Position numbers and translations under genes: made by a program. The notes beneath the pieces are model-generated. The model was not told the DNA's origin and searched no databases. It was given only the letters and a program-made list of their open reading frames with translations. From Bacillota bacterium (GTDB lineage: Bacteria > Bacillota > Thermincolia > Thermincolales > UBA2595), in contig JAJZQD010000001.1 in NCBI GenBank assembly GCA_021847735.1, positions 27,936-91,935 on the forward strand: a stretch of DNA of 64,000 bases. Direction: 5' to 3'. Below are positions 31,240 through 41,931 of the stretch, in pieces (the stretch's first letter is position 1; the number at the start of each line of letters is the position of its first letter).

Positions 31240-32217
31240 CTACTCTTTGGCAGAAGAAATGTTGTCGCAATAGGTCGCCCAGTTGTCAACAGAATCGGTT
31301 TCTATCATCGTGACATGGGTATAACGTATCTCCGGGAACCTCTTCTCTATTTCCAGCTTAATGTTCAGGTTGATATCGTCTACCTCTGCCAGAGTAAGGT
31401 CCTTGTTTCCCTCCACAATAATATTTAATAGGTAGGCGGAGGGGCCGACCCGCATGGACTTAATCCTGTGGACATCCCTTACTTCGGGGAGGGTTTTCAC
31501 AAAATCGCCCACTTCACACACCAGTTTAGGGTCAGCAGCCTCACCGGTGATGCTGTCCATGTTTTCTTTAGCCGTATAAAACCCAATCACCAGCAGCATT
31601 ATACCGATAATTATGGAAGCTATCCCGTCATACAGGCTGTTTTCCGTGGCTGACGATATCAACAAGGCCGAGCCTGCTACGACCAAACCAAACAAAGCGG
31701 CAGAGTCTTCGAAAAAAATAAATCTCGTTGTAGGGGCGGCTGTTGCCAACCGTTTTAAGGATTCCGGCAAAACCCGGAAACCGCTAACCTGATGCCCACA
31801 ATCATGACATATGCCAACTAAAGCGGAATATAAGCTGAACATTTCAAACACAATGCTGGCTGCAATAATGGCGATGTTTAGGGGTATATGTTCCAGATGT
31901 TCTGGATGTAGAATTTTGTTTATTCCACCGTATATTGAAAAAGCTCCTCCTATTGACAGCATAGCCAGGGCAGCAACAAATGACCAGAAGAAGGATGTCT
32001 TTCCATAACCAAACTGAAACCTGGCGTCTGGGGCTTTATCAGACTGCCTGACGCCGGCCAATAAAAAAAGACCGTTAGAAGCGTCGGCCAATGAATGTTT
32101 AAACTCCGCCAGCATTGAAGCGGAACCGCTAAGCAGTGCCCCCGCCAGCTTCATGGCTGCAATCGCCGCGTTTGCCACCAACGCCGTTTTTATAGCTCTT
32201 TCTCCACCCTTGGACAT
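31240..32217 (-). CDS. Cation diffusion facilitator family metal exporter
   Basis: This 325-residue CDF protein has about six membrane helices and a cytosolic C-terminal domain (IKSMRVGPSAYLLNIIVEGN). The helix 2 metal site reads EFKHSLADASN, where the first Asp of the common DxxHxxxD is replaced, and helix 5 reads FEDSAALFGL. A mid-loop motif CHDCGH is unusual. These exporters remove Zn, Mn, Fe, Co or Ni; specificity is open. It is next to the cobalt uptake operon, so cobalt/nickel homeostasis is a reasonable guess. The start is MSKGGERAIKT. Confidence 0.88.
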   Translation of the reverse strand: MSKGGERAIKTALVANAAIAAMKLAGALLSGSASMLAEFKHSLADASNGLFLLAGVRQSDKAPDARFQFGYGKTSFFWSFVAALAMLSIGGAFSIYGGINKILHPEHLEHIPLNIAIIAASIVFEMFSLYSALVGICHDCGHQVSGFRVLPESLKRLATAAPTTRFIFFEDSAALFGLVVAGSALLISSATENSLYDGIASIIIGIMLLVIGFYTAKENMDSITGEAADPKLVCEVGDFVKTLPEVRDVHRIKSMRVGPSAYLLNIIVEGNKDLTLAEVDDINLNIKLEIEKRFPEIRYTHVTMIETDSVDNWATYCDNISSAKE

Positions 32218-32389
32218 TCTCCCAAAACTCCCTTAATAGTTTTAAAATACTTAGTTAATTATAATCATTTACGTTATTTTTAGCAAGTTCAATACCCCAA
32301 TTAATACGGCATTATATTAAAACTAGCCTTTTTATAAAGAATCAGCCAAATAGTGAATAAAAGGATTTTGTTGGTCGGAGAAATCATTC

Positions 32390-32608
32390 ATGATAACTTC
32401 ATCTCAAATGACTGAAAGAAGTAAAATTGTCCTAAAGGAAATTAACTCCTTGGCTGCCATTTTCCAACAGAATGCCGCAGCAACGGAGGAAGTGGCTGCT
32501 TCCACGCAGGAAATGAATGCTGCAACAGAGGAAGTGTTAGCTTCCACAGACGCCATGGCAGGGATGGCCGAAGAGCTGAAATCCCTGGTAAACCAGTTTA
32601 GACTATAA
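32390..32608 (+). pseudogene. C-terminal fragment of a methyl-accepting chemotaxis protein
   Basis: The 72 residues, including AAIFQQNAAATEEVAASTQE and AEELKSLVNQFRL, match the far C-terminal coiled-coil of chemotaxis receptors. The sensor, membrane and hairpin-tip parts are absent. No good ribosome-binding site precedes ATG 32390. It is a gene relic. Confidence 0.8.
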
Positions 32609-32710
32609 TTCCCCTTCACCACCCTCGGAAGCAAAAGATTGCAGGTGAACCTCAAGAATACATGCCAGGTTTTTCAGGCCTGGCATGTCGGTGGTCTGTT
32701 TGATGGCAAA

Positions 32711-32779
32711 GGAAGAGGCAGGTGTGTTCCTCCAAAACGGCGTTGTTGCTCGCTCGGAGGAATACCCCTGCCTTCTTCC
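32711..32779. repeat. GC-rich palindromic dispersed repeat, copy B (short)
   Basis: GGAAGAGGCAGGTGTGTTCC pairs with GGAATACCCCTGCCTTCTTCC-like right arm; the central part is shorter than in copies A and D but keeps GTTGTTGCTCGCTCGG. It abuts the ppdK stop and could act in its termination. Confidence 0.78.
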
Positions 32780-32782
32780 GTC

Positions 32783-35443
32783 CTATTTTGTGCTGACGCT
32801 GCTTTCTCCCCCGGCAGCAGCCTGAGCTGCAGCCAGCCGGGCAATGGGTACGCGGTATGGTGAACAGCTTACATAGTCCATACCTATCTTATGGCAGAAG
32901 CCAATGGAAGTCGGCTCCCCACCATGCTCCCCGCAGATACCTACCGACAGCTTGGGATTTGCCTGACGGCCTAAATCGGAACCCATCTTTACCAGTTTAC
33001 CTACACCGCCCTGGTCAAGAACCACAAAGGGGTTGTCAGCCAGAATCTTTTTATTAATATAGTCTTGCAGGAACTTTCCTTCCGCATCGTCCCGGCTGAA
33101 GCCAAGGGTCGTCTGAGTCAGGTCATTGGTTCCAAAGGAGAAGAAGTCGGCATGAGCGGCGATTTCGTCTGCAGTAACGCAGGCCCTTGGAAGTTCTATC
33201 ATAGTACCTACGTGGATGTCATATTTGACGTTCTGCTCTGTCTGAACGGTCTTGGCAATTTCAACGGCCTGGTCACGCAGCATTTTAAGTTCTTTTTCAT
33301 GGATAACCAGGGGAATCATGACCTCCGGCTGGGCATCCACACCTTCTTTAATAAGCTGGGCCGTAGCCTGGTAAATAGCCCTCACCTGCATAGCGTAAAT
33401 CTCCGGCCAGGTTACAGCCAACCGGCACCCCCTGTGCCCAAGCATGGGGTTGAACTCGTGAAGCTGCCTGACCTTGCGAAGGAGTTCTTCTTTTTCCTTT
33501 AATATATTCTTGTCGCCTTTGGTGCATTTAAGCTCCGTTATTTCTACCACCAGTTCTTCCTGGTTTGGCAGGAACTCGTGCAGCGGGGGGTCGAGAAGGC
33601 GAATATATACCGGGAACCCTTCCATTGCCTTCAAAATACCATAGAAATCACTTTGCTGCATCGGCAGCAGCTTATCCAGTGCTGCTTCCCTGTCTTCGGT
33701 GGTCTCAGCCAGAATCATTTCCTGTACGATGGGAAGCCTCTCCTGGGCCATAAACATGTGCTCTGTGCGGCATAGTCCGATGCCGGCGGCCCCGAATTCG
33801 CGGGCTTTCACGGCATCGGCTGGAGTATCTGCATTGGCCCTTACGGCCATCGTCCGAATTTCGTCAGCCAACCCAAGCAGGCTCTGGAATTCAGCCGAAA
33901 GCTTGGGGTCAATCATCGACACCTGACCCAAGATTACCTGCCCTGTGGCACCGTCAACGGAGACTATGTCCCCTTCTTTAACAACAAGGTTATCAACTGC
34001 GAAAATCTTTGCTTCGTAATCAATTTTTATGGCTTCACAGCCGCAGACACAAGGCTTGCCCATGCCCCTCGCAACTACCGCGGCGTGACTGGTCATGCCT
34101 CCACGGCTTGTCAGAATGCCCTGGGCGGCCACAATACCGTGAATATCATCCGGAGTGGTCTCAGTTCTGACAAGAAGCACCTTTTCCCCGGCCTGACCAA
34201 GCTTCTCGGCTTCGTCAGCATTGAAAACAACTCTGCCGCTGGCAGCACCCGGCGATGCCGGAAGTCCCTTGGCAATGACGTTAAATTTGGCTGATGGGTC
34301 GATTCTTCGGTGTAATAACTGGTCAAGGGTACCTGCTTCCACGCGGAGGATAGCCTCTTTCTTGTCAATCAGGCCCTCTCCGACCATGTCTACGGCAATC
34401 TTGATAGCGGCACTGGCAGTCCTTTTTCCGTGGCGGGTCTGGAGTATGTAAAGTTTGCCTTTTTCTACGGTAAACTCGATATCCTGCATGTTTTTATAGT
34501 GCTGCTCCAAAAGGTTGCAGATATCAGCAAACTGGCGGTAAATAGCGGGCATTTCTTCCTGAAGCTTGGCAATAGGCTGGGGTGTCCTGATACCGGCCAC
34601 AACATCCTCACCCTGGGCATTTATCAGGTACTCGCCGTAAAGCACGTTTTCCCCGGTGGACGGGTTGCGCGTGAAGGCAACCCCTGTGCCACAGTCGTCG
34701 CCCATATTACCGAATACCATGGACTGGATGTTAACAGCAGTCCCCAGGTCGTCAGGAATCTGGTTCAGGCGGCGGTATACGATAGCCCTCTGGTTGTTCC
34801 AGGAACCGAATACAGCCTGCACTGCCAGAAGCAGCTGCTCCATGGGGTCGGTGGGAAAGCCCATGCCGGTTTCGCGCTTGACCACGTTTTTGAAGGCTTC
34901 TACAACTTCCTTCAGGTCTCCGGCATCAAGCTCGGTATCATAGTGAACACCGCGTTTGGCCTTCTGGGCGTCCAAAACGCTTTCAAATTTATGGTGCTCC
35001 AGGCTGAGCACTACCCCGCTAAACATTTGAATAAAGCGGCGGTAGCAATCTAAAACGAACCGTTCGTTATTCGTGGCTTTAATTACAGCTTGGCAGGTCT
35101 GGTCATTAAGACCCAGGTTGAGGATAGTATCCATCATACCTGGCATGGAAAACTTGGCACCGGAACGGATGGAAAGCAGCAGCGGGTTTTCCGTGTCACC
35201 GAATTTCTTCCCTATTTTCTTTTCCAGGATAGCCATCTTTTCCTTGATTTCTTCGGTTAAACCTTCTGGCATCTTACTCCCTTGGGCATAGAAATCATTA
35301 CATGCCTCGGTGGTTATTGTGACGCCCTGGGGTACGGGTAGACCAATATTGGTCATTTCGGCCAGGTTTGCCCCTTTACCCCCTAATAATCCTTTCATCT
35401 CCGCATTGCCTTCTTCGAACAGGTACACATATTTCTTTGCCAT
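32783..35443 (-). CDS. ppdK: Pyruvate, phosphate dikinase
   Basis: This 886-residue enzyme interconverts pyruvate + ATP + Pi with phosphoenolpyruvate + AMP + PPi. It has the N-terminal nucleotide-binding domain (GGKGANLAEMTNIGLPVP), the phospho-His domain LTSRGGMTSHAAVVARGMGK, and the C-terminal TIM barrel with GLCRTEHMF and SVGICGEHGGEP. Full length. The gene is followed upstream by its regulator ppsR and ccpN, a common gluconeogenic cluster. Confidence 0.97.
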   Translation of the reverse strand: MAKKYVYLFEEGNAEMKGLLGGKGANLAEMTNIGLPVPQGVTITTEACNDFYAQGSKMPEGLTEEIKEKMAILEKKIGKKFGDTENPLLLSIRSGAKFSMPGMMDTILNLGLNDQTCQAVIKATNNERFVLDCYRRFIQMFSGVVLSLEHHKFESVLDAQKAKRGVHYDTELDAGDLKEVVEAFKNVVKRETGMGFPTDPMEQLLLAVQAVFGSWNNQRAIVYRRLNQIPDDLGTAVNIQSMVFGNMGDDCGTGVAFTRNPSTGENVLYGEYLINAQGEDVVAGIRTPQPIAKLQEEMPAIYRQFADICNLLEQHYKNMQDIEFTVEKGKLYILQTRHGKRTASAAIKIAVDMVGEGLIDKKEAILRVEAGTLDQLLHRRIDPSAKFNVIAKGLPASPGAASGRVVFNADEAEKLGQAGEKVLLVRTETTPDDIHGIVAAQGILTSRGGMTSHAAVVARGMGKPCVCGCEAIKIDYEAKIFAVDNLVVKEGDIVSVDGATGQVILGQVSMIDPKLSAEFQSLLGLADEIRTMAVRANADTPADAVKAREFGAAGIGLCRTEHMFMAQERLPIVQEMILAETTEDREAALDKLLPMQQSDFYGILKAMEGFPVYIRLLDPPLHEFLPNQEELVVEITELKCTKGDKNILKEKEELLRKVRQLHEFNPMLGHRGCRLAVTWPEIYAMQVRAIYQATAQLIKEGVDAQPEVMIPLVIHEKELKMLRDQAVEIAKTVQTEQNVKYDIHVGTMIELPRACVTADEIAAHADFFSFGTNDLTQTTLGFSRDDAEGKFLQDYINKKILADNPFVVLDQGGVGKLVKMGSDLGRQANPKLSVGICGEHGGEPTSIGFCHKIGMDYVSCSPYRVPIARLAAAQAAAGGESSVSTK

Positions 35444-35474
35444 TATCCATCCCCTCCATATAATGAAAAATATT

Positions 35475-36308
35475 TTATTGTAAATTGTGTCTTATGATTT
35501 CCAGAACCTTGCTAGCTGTTTCTTCGACAGCCTTATTAGACACATCGATAATTGGGCAACCAACTTTCCGCATTATCCCCTCTGCGTAATCCAACTCAAT
35601 GAGGATACGCTCAAGGCTAGCGTAATCGGCGCCTGATTTAAGACCAAGCGTCCTCAACCGCTCCTGTCTGATTTCATTAAGCAGTTCGGGTTTAATGGTT
35701 AACCCAATGACTCTGTTCTTAGATAGATTAAAAACCTCTTCGGGAGGCGCTACTTCGGGCACCAGCGGAACATTGGCCGCTTTTATACTCTTATGGGCCA
35801 GATACATGCAAAGAGGAGTTTTGGAAGTTCGCGAAACCCCTATTATGACCACATCGGCCCTGATAATACCCCGGGGGTCTTTGCCGTCATCGAATTTAAC
35901 GGCAAAATCGATGGCTTCCACTTTTCTGAAATAATTCTTATCCAGCTTGTGCAGTAAACCGGCCTTCATTTTCGGAATCTTGCCCGATACATTAGCAAGG
36001 GCATTCATCATCGGCCCCAAAATGTCCACGATGGGGACGCCGTGAGTCTTCGCTTCCTTGACCAACGTTTCTCTTAACTCCGGAAGCACGATGGTGTATG
36101 CTATTACCCCAGGAACTTCCCTGGCTTCATTTACTATCTCCAAAATATGGCCCTGGTTTTTGACATAAGCTATTCGCCTAATATCTATAAAACCGGAATT
36201 AAACTGGCTGACAGCCGCTCTAACCACAAAATCCGCAGTTTCTCCGACAGAGTCAGATACCACAAAAACTACCGGTTGTTGTTCATGCTCAGTTGTTATC
36301 CCTGTCAC
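35475..36308 (-). CDS. ppsR: PPDK regulatory protein (DUF299 kinase/pyrophosphorylase)
   Basis: This 277-residue protein is of the bifunctional regulator family that phosphorylates PPDK at the Thr next to its catalytic His using ADP and reverses it with Pi. VSDSVGETADFV is at the start and the P-loop is GVSRTSKTPLCMYLA. It lies 31 bp upstream of ppdK and 5 bp after the ccpN-like gene, as in many Bacillota. Confidence 0.94.
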   Translation of the reverse strand: MTGITTEHEQQPVVFVVSDSVGETADFVVRAAVSQFNSGFIDIRRIAYVKNQGHILEIVNEAREVPGVIAYTIVLPELRETLVKEAKTHGVPIVDILGPMMNALANVSGKIPKMKAGLLHKLDKNYFRKVEAIDFAVKFDDGKDPRGIIRADVVIIGVSRTSKTPLCMYLAHKSIKAANVPLVPEVAPPEEVFNLSKNRVIGLTIKPELLNEIRQERLRTLGLKSGADYASLERILIELDYAEGIMRKVGCPIIDVSNKAVEETASKVLEIIRHNLQ

Positions 36309-36313
36309 CTCCT

Positions 36314-36964
36314 TTATTTGCCACTGCCCAGTTCAACGAACACCCTGGTAACAGTTGTTTTTGTAATCCGGCCAACTACTTCCAGTTCCTCTTCCCCGTT
36401 CTTGCCTTCCACAACCCTTACAACTGGCAGTGCATCCACTTCCCTGGTGGACAGTTTCTGCGCTGCCAGGAAGACAGGTTCTTCGGGGGTGGTGGTAATA
36501 AGGTTTGGCATCCGGGTCATCACGACCCCAATGGGCATTTTATAAATATCAGAACCACCCATAGCTATTTTCAGAAGGTCTTTTCTGGATATAACGCCAT
36601 CCAGATAACCCCCCTCCTTGACCACAAACAAGGTCCCCACGTCTTCCAAAAACATAGTCACCACGGCGTCATATACGGTGGCATTATTGCGGATAACCGC
36701 CGGTACCGATTTTACATCACCGACTTTTATCCCCCGAATAGCTTTGGCAGTGAGGTTGGCCGGGGTTTTTCCGGAATAGAAATACCCAACCCGTGGCCTG
36801 GCTTCCAATATTCCGGTCATCGTCAGCAATGTAAGATCAGGGCGTAAAGTAGCCCTGATCAGGGATAGCTTTTCAGCAATTTGTCTACCGGTAATGGGGC
36901 CTTCCCGCTTAACTATTTCAACAATGTGAACCTGTCGTTTGGTAAGTTCCACGGCACCCACCAT
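36314..36964 (-). CDS. ccpN: CcpN-like HTH-CBS transcriptional repressor
   Basis: This 216-residue protein has an N-terminal winged helix-turn-helix (TKRQVHIVEIVKREGPITG and QIAEKLSLIRATLRPDL) and two CBS domains (about 75-210, GVISRKDLLK, PVFLAAQKL). In Bacillus the relative CcpN represses gluconeogenic genes with glycolytic signals. It heads the ccpN-ppsR-ppdK operon and probably regulates it. Confidence 0.9.
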   Translation of the reverse strand: MVGAVELTKRQVHIVEIVKREGPITGRQIAEKLSLIRATLRPDLTLLTMTGILEARPRVGYFYSGKTPANLTAKAIRGIKVGDVKSVPAVIRNNATVYDAVVTMFLEDVGTLFVVKEGGYLDGVISRKDLLKIAMGGSDIYKMPIGVVMTRMPNLITTTPEEPVFLAAQKLSTREVDALPVVRVVEGKNGEEELEVVGRITKTTVTRVFVELGSGK

Positions 36965-37085
36965 CCTCCCAAAGACAATGTGTTATACTAAATTTGAGAA
37001 TACCTTTATTAATATACTATATTTATCCCTGATGTCCTCCTTTTATGTTGAAATATTCTACTATTTGTTACACAAATGTAAGTAC

Positions 37086-39167
37086 CTATCCGACAATTTT
37101 GGTTAGGTCTGCGACGGGTCGGGTGAGGTCTGCGATGTTCCTGAGCAGGGCGAGCCGGTTAGTTTTGACTTTTTCGTCGTCAACCATAACCATGACTTTC
37201 TCAAAAAAGCTGTCAATGTACTGCTGCAGGAGAGCAAATCTCTGAAGGAACTGCCTGTACTGCCCTTCATTCAGGTAAATCTGCATTTCGTCCTTCGCCT
37301 TAATAAATTCGTTGAACAGGTTCCCTTCAACTTCCTCGGCAAACAACTGCGGGTCAATGTCATCATGGATGGCATTCTTGGCCAGGTTTGCTACCCTGGT
37401 ATAAGCCGTCAACAGTTTGCTGAAAATATCTTGGTTGCGTAGATTGGCCAGCGCCTCGACCCTTAAAAGGGTATCATTAAACCTGTCATACCCCGAAGCT
37501 AGCACAGCATCAACAACATCGTAGCTAAAACCCTTGTCTGTAAATATATTTTTCAGGCGCTGTTGGAAGAAATCCTGGACCTCGCCCTTGGTTTCCTCCG
37601 AAGAAAGCTTAGCCTTAATCTTGCCTGTGTAATTCCGGTAAGCCTCCTCTATGAGCCCGGCGAGGGGAAAATTTAGCTTGGCGTCAAGGGCTGTATAACA
37701 AATCCCCAAAGCCTGGCGTCTCAGGGCATACGGATCCTGAGAACCTGTCGGCTGAATACCTGCGGCAAAACAGCCGACAATAGAATCAATCTTGTCCGCA
37801 ATACTAATCATCCGTCCTGCTACTGTTTCCGGCAGGACATCCCCCGAAAAACGCGGCAGGTAATGCTCAAAAATCGCGTCTGCCACGGCTTTTTTCTCGC
37901 CGCCGCGAAGGGCATATTCCTTGCCCATAATCCCCTGCAGTTCGGGGAACTCGTAAACCATGTTTGTCACCAGGTCGGCCTTACTTAGGTAAGCCGCCTG
38001 TTTTATGTCATCCAGGGTTTCACTGTCTTTGACCTCGGTTTCACCGGCCAGGTATTTGGCCAGGACGACAATTCGCTCAACTTTTTCGTAAACAGTACCG
38101 AGACTTTCATGGAAAACAATTTTCTTCAGCCTTTCAACATTGTCCTGGAGAGATACCTTCAAGTCTTCTTCGAAAAAGAATTCCGCGTCTGCCAAACGGG
38201 CTCTAAGGACCTTTTCATTCCCTACTCTGACAATGTCTAGAAATGCCTCGGTTCCGTTCCTTAACGTAATAAACTTGGCCAGCAGCTTGCCCCCGGGGCC
38301 GACTACCGGGAAATACCTCTGATGCTCCCTCATGGGGGTGATAAGGACCTCTCTGGGCAGGCGCAGATAGGCTTCCGAAAAGGAGCCGCAAAGTGCCGTC
38401 GGGTATTCCAGCAGCTGAGTTACTTCCTCCAGAAGCTCATCATCTGGGACAACCTCACCGCCTTCCCGGGCCGCAAGCGAGGTTACCTGATTCCAGATTA
38501 AGTTTTTCCTTTCAATATGGTTGACAATTACGTGCTCGTCTCTTAATCTGTCAAAGTACTCACTGGCATTGTCGATACTAACCGGTCCCTTTGATAAAAA
38601 CCGGTGACCGTAGGTAATCCGGCCGGAGGGAAGCCCGTCCATTTCAAAGGGAATGACTTCACTTCCAAAAAGGCTTAATAACCACCTGATGGGGCGTGCG
38701 AAACGCATTTCCTTGTCGCCCCATCGCATGGGTTTGGGAAAGGACAGCCCGCTAATAATACCTGTACAAAAACCGGGTAAAAGCTGAATGATCTCATTAC
38801 CGGTCTGTTTTTTAACCGCAAAAACATATTCACCGTTCGGCGTTTCCTTTACGATGAGGTCACTGACACCAACACCCTGACCCCTGGCAAAACCCTCCGC
38901 TGCCTTGGTCGGATTACCGTCGGCATCAAAGGCGGCCTTCCTTGCCGGACCTTTGACTTCCTCACTGAATTCTTCCTGATTTTCAGCCAAACCGGTTATA
39001 TAAACAACCAGACGTCGGGGTGTCCCGTAGGCGGCAACCCCTTCACCGGGGAGGCGGTTGTCCCTCAGCCAACTATGAACCAGTTCCTCCAGTTGGGATA
39101 TGGCCGGGCCCATAAAACGGGCAGGTATTTCTTCAGTACCGATTTCCAGTACAAAGTCCTTAGCCAT
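37086..39167 (-). CDS. glyS: Glycyl-tRNA synthetase beta subunit
   Basis: This 693-residue beta subunit of the heterotetrameric GlyRS begins [18 protein letters not shown], the family signature, and contains an HD-like central domain and a C-terminal anticodon-binding part. It overlaps glyQ by 8 bp. Length is normal. Confidence 0.97.
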   Translation of the reverse strand: MAKDFVLEIGTEEIPARFMGPAISQLEELVHSWLRDNRLPGEGVAAYGTPRRLVVYITGLAENQEEFSEEVKGPARKAAFDADGNPTKAAEGFARGQGVGVSDLIVKETPNGEYVFAVKKQTGNEIIQLLPGFCTGIISGLSFPKPMRWGDKEMRFARPIRWLLSLFGSEVIPFEMDGLPSGRITYGHRFLSKGPVSIDNASEYFDRLRDEHVIVNHIERKNLIWNQVTSLAAREGGEVVPDDELLEEVTQLLEYPTALCGSFSEAYLRLPREVLITPMREHQRYFPVVGPGGKLLAKFITLRNGTEAFLDIVRVGNEKVLRARLADAEFFFEEDLKVSLQDNVERLKKIVFHESLGTVYEKVERIVVLAKYLAGETEVKDSETLDDIKQAAYLSKADLVTNMVYEFPELQGIMGKEYALRGGEKKAVADAIFEHYLPRFSGDVLPETVAGRMISIADKIDSIVGCFAAGIQPTGSQDPYALRRQALGICYTALDAKLNFPLAGLIEEAYRNYTGKIKAKLSSEETKGEVQDFFQQRLKNIFTDKGFSYDVVDAVLASGYDRFNDTLLRVEALANLRNQDIFSKLLTAYTRVANLAKNAIHDDIDPQLFAEEVEGNLFNEFIKAKDEMQIYLNEGQYRQFLQRFALLQQYIDSFFEKVMVMVDDEKVKTNRLALLRNIADLTRPVADLTKIVG

Positions 39168-40047
39168 TTACCACACCTCCTTTGGCGAGAAGGGGATAGC
39201 CCATCTTTTCCCGCTGATCCACATAGGCCTGGGCACACAACCGGGCCATATTGCGTACACGGGCGATGTACCCCTGTCGTTCCGTCACACTGATGGCCCC
39301 CCGGGCATCCAGGAGGTTGAAAGTGTGGGAGCATTTAAGGACATAATCGTAAGCTGGCAGCACAAAATCGTTTTCAATTACTCTGAGGGCCTCTTTTTCA
39401 AACATGCTAAACATCGAAAAGAGCATGTCAGTATCTGCTATCTCAAAATTGTAATGGGAGTGTTCCACTTCGCCCCTGTGGTGGACATCACCGTATGAAA
39501 TATTGTTGACCCAGGTAATATCAAAAACACTGTCCACCTTCTGGATAAACATTGCCAGCCGTTCCAGGCCGTAAGTAATTTCCGCGCAAACCGGCTTGCA
39601 GTCAATTCCGCCGCATTGCTGGAAATATGTAAACTGGGTTATTTCCATCCCGTCAAGCCAGACTTCCCAGCCCAGTCCCCAGGCACCGAGGGTGGGGGAC
39701 TCCCAATTGTCCTCCACAAACCTGATATCATGCTGGTCATGGTCAACTCCTATTGCTTTGAGACTGTCAAGATAGATTTCCAGCACATTATCGGGATTTG
39801 GTTTTAGGATAACCTGATACTGGTAGTAATGCTGTAATCTGTTTGGGTTCTCCCCGTACCTCCCGTCAGTAGGCCTCCGGGAGGGCTCGACATATGCCAC
39901 TTTCCACGGTTCGGGTCCGAGGGCCCGTAAGAATGTAGCCGGGTTCATCGTTCCCGCCCCCTTTTCAACATCGTAGGGCTGTTGAACAATACAGCCCCTG
40001 GCTGCCCAAAACTTGTCCAGAGTCATAATAATCTCCTGAAAATTCAT
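39160..40047 (-). CDS. glyQ: Glycyl-tRNA synthetase alpha subunit
   Basis: This 295-residue class II synthetase subunit holds the active site: [19 protein letters not shown] at the start, motif 2 region [19 protein letters not shown] and [20 protein letters not shown]. It forms an alpha2beta2 enzyme with GlyS. A glycine T-box leader precedes it (40121-40360). Confidence 0.97.
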   Translation of the reverse strand: MNFQEIIMTLDKFWAARGCIVQQPYDVEKGAGTMNPATFLRALGPEPWKVAYVEPSRRPTDGRYGENPNRLQHYYQYQVILKPNPDNVLEIYLDSLKAIGVDHDQHDIRFVEDNWESPTLGAWGLGWEVWLDGMEITQFTYFQQCGGIDCKPVCAEITYGLERLAMFIQKVDSVFDITWVNNISYGDVHHRGEVEHSHYNFEIADTDMLFSMFSMFEKEALRVIENDFVLPAYDYVLKCSHTFNLLDARGAISVTERQGYIARVRNMARLCAQAYVDQREKMGYPLLAKGGVVNG

Positions 40048-40120
40048 TCCACCTATTTACCTCCTCTGTGGTAGGCAAGCCGGTATCATTTATCGGCAGC
40101 CTGTATATCATAAGTAAACA

Positions 40121-40360
40121 TAAAAACCTCTCGTCCCAGGCCTAGGCCCAGGGACGAGAGGTTGTCTCCCGCGGTTCCACCCTGATTGACCGGTCGCCCG
40201 GCCCTCTTCATTGTGCAGGTTTTACTGGCCGGTGAACCGGTTTTCCTCCCACAGCTCCGGAGTGCCCAAAATCCGCCTTAGCTGCCGGTTTGCACCAAAC
40301 ACCGGCTCTCTGAGTAACCAGATACAGACCTTTTTCTCCATCACAGCCTTTATATGCAGT
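40121..40360 (-). promoter_or_regulatory. T-box leader of glyQS
   Basis: On the minus strand the T-box sequence AGGGTGGAACCGCGGG is at 40168-40183 and is followed by the terminator AACCTCTCGTCCC...GGGACGAGAGGTT with T residues (40121-40163). Stem I lies about 40230-40360. Uncharged tRNA-Gly pairing with the leader would allow read-through. The specifier codon was not assigned with certainty. Confidence 0.93.
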
Positions 40361-40408
40361 TATTAAATACTTTATCAAAATTGCCTTCAAAAGTCAACCT
40401 TTCCGTCT

Positions 40409-40849
40409 TTATTCTCTCCGTTCTTCTCTGTGCCTGTCAAGGGAAATAACCTTGGTCTCCCCGTCCGGTTTTTCTATTTCCAGGGATACCTTTTTGGCTA
40501 TGGCTGCTACCGTTCCGATGCCGGCGGCAACTGCCAGTTCTGTGCTGGCAAGAGCCGCAACAATCCCCAGCACCCCTACCGTGGCCGGGAACTCTACGAT
40601 GGTTTTTTCGCCACGCTTGAGTTTGATTTTTGTCCGGTTACCCTTGTTGAAATAGGTTTTAACCTGTCCGGCAATTTCCTCGCCGGCTTCGTACAATATG
40701 TTACCCCAGCCCTTAGCTTTGTTTTCCTCAGCTTTAACTAATGCTTCAACCAGGTCCCACCCGGAAGCCTCCAGTATCTCTCTGGCTTCCCTGTATGAAA
40801 TTCCCATTCGTTCACGGACTAGATCTATTTTTTTCAGTTCGTCCTGCAC
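40409..40849 (-). CDS. DUF4342 protein with UBA-like N-terminus
   Basis: This 146-residue protein starts with a UBA/TS-N-like three-helix unit (RMGISYREAREILEASGWDL) followed by a DUF4342 domain with a hydrophobic stretch VGVLGIVAALASTELAVAAG that may insert in the membrane or pack internally. Function unknown. It lies between the T-box leader and recO; the same neighbour is common in related genomes by my recollection. Confidence 0.82.
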   Translation of the reverse strand: MQDELKKIDLVRERMGISYREAREILEASGWDLVEALVKAEENKAKGWGNILYEAGEEIAGQVKTYFNKGNRTKIKLKRGEKTIVEFPATVGVLGIVAALASTELAVAAGIGTVAAIAKKVSLEIEKPDGETKVISLDRHREERRE

Positions 40850-40897
40850 GATTGATACCCCCTCTTTATAAGCTTTTATGTATTATTTCCGGATTTA

Positions 40898-41656
40898 TCA
40901 TATATTTTGCATTATTGTTAAAGTTTCCAGGAATTCCGCCGATTTGATTTTCCGTTCCAACCTGTGGCCTATGTATGCCTTCATTATCTCCCCGATTTCC
41001 CGTTTGGTCTCACCCGTCAGTTTGAGCACCCTCAACCTTTTGATATCCCAGGTTGATAACTGTTTTAGCATATTCAGTGTCCCCAGGGCACAAACCAGGG
41101 AATCACCGTCCTGAGGTGCACATGACTTACACAGGCCTCCCCCCATCCGTGAACTAAAGGCTACCTTAGGCCCTTCCAGCAGTCGCCCGCAATGTACACA
41201 ACCATCCAAATGGGGTCGGTATCCCAACAGGTCCATAATCCTCGTTTCAAAAGCCCTGGTTACCAGTTCGGGATCTTCCACCGCCAGTAGATGCAAACAG
41301 ACAAGGGTAAGGAAGAATACTTCACCGTGCGGCTCCCCGGATGGGAGAAAACCGTCAAGCAGCTCCGCCAGGTAAGCCCCATATGCCATTCTGTCGAGGT
41401 CTTCCCTGAGGGCACCAAAAGACTGTTTCCCCTCACACTGGGTAATTGTATCCAGGTTGCGGCCACGGTAAAGGGCAAACTCCCCATATGTAAACAACTG
41501 GATAACTCCCCTCTTTCTACTCTTCTGCTTACGGCAGCCCTTGGCAATAGCCTGTACTTTTCCGTAATCCCTCGTAAAAAGGGTAACAATCCTGTCAGCC
41601 TCGTTATAGTCACGGACCCTGATAATTATTCCTTCTGTTTTATAATCTCTCATCAT
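40898..41656 (-). CDS. recO: DNA repair protein RecO
   Basis: This 252-residue recombination mediator has the N-terminal OB fold (YKTEGIIIRVRDYNEADRIV) and a zinc motif CVHCGRLLEG and CKSCAPQDG. It helps load RecA with RecR. It starts with two Met codons that overlap the yqzL stop, as in the era-yqzL-recO cluster of Bacilli. Confidence 0.94.
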   Translation of the reverse strand: MMRDYKTEGIIIRVRDYNEADRIVTLFTRDYGKVQAIAKGCRKQKSRKRGVIQLFTYGEFALYRGRNLDTITQCEGKQSFGALREDLDRMAYGAYLAELLDGFLPSGEPHGEVFFLTLVCLHLLAVEDPELVTRAFETRIMDLLGYRPHLDGCVHCGRLLEGPKVAFSSRMGGGLCKSCAPQDGDSLVCALGTLNMLKQLSTWDIKRLRVLKLTGETKREIGEIMKAYIGHRLERKIKSAEFLETLTIMQNI

Positions 41657-41802
41657 TTTTGCCTCTCCCGGCTAAGTTTTATATGCGAATCGGCTGCCAT
41701 ACTTTGCACCCCGTCTTCAGCCGAAACCTCTTTATAAAGCAAATAAGCACCGATACGTCCGGTGGCTTTGAAAACTTCCCAAAGTGTTTCACTGGTTCTC
41801 AT
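41653..41802 (-). CDS. yqzL: YqzL family small protein
   Basis: A 49-residue frame, MRTSETLWEVFKATGRIGAY followed by LLYKE, matches YqzL, a tiny conserved protein whose gene sits between era and recO in Bacillus. The product here has an extra about 20 charged residues. The stop overlaps recO ATG codons. A weak site AAAGGATG lies upstream. Function unknown. Confidence 0.8.
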   Translation of the reverse strand: MRTSETLWEVFKATGRIGAYLLYKEVSAEDGVQSMAADSHIKLSRERQK

Positions 41803-41931
41803 GATGCATCATCCTTTCACCTGGGATTTATCTTCTTGGGCACTAATAGTATTCTCCGAAAAAATCCGGGCATATACCGGGAGTTTTTTGCCAGGAAGAT
41901 ACTATGCCTGCCAGCCGGATTCCTGAAGCGA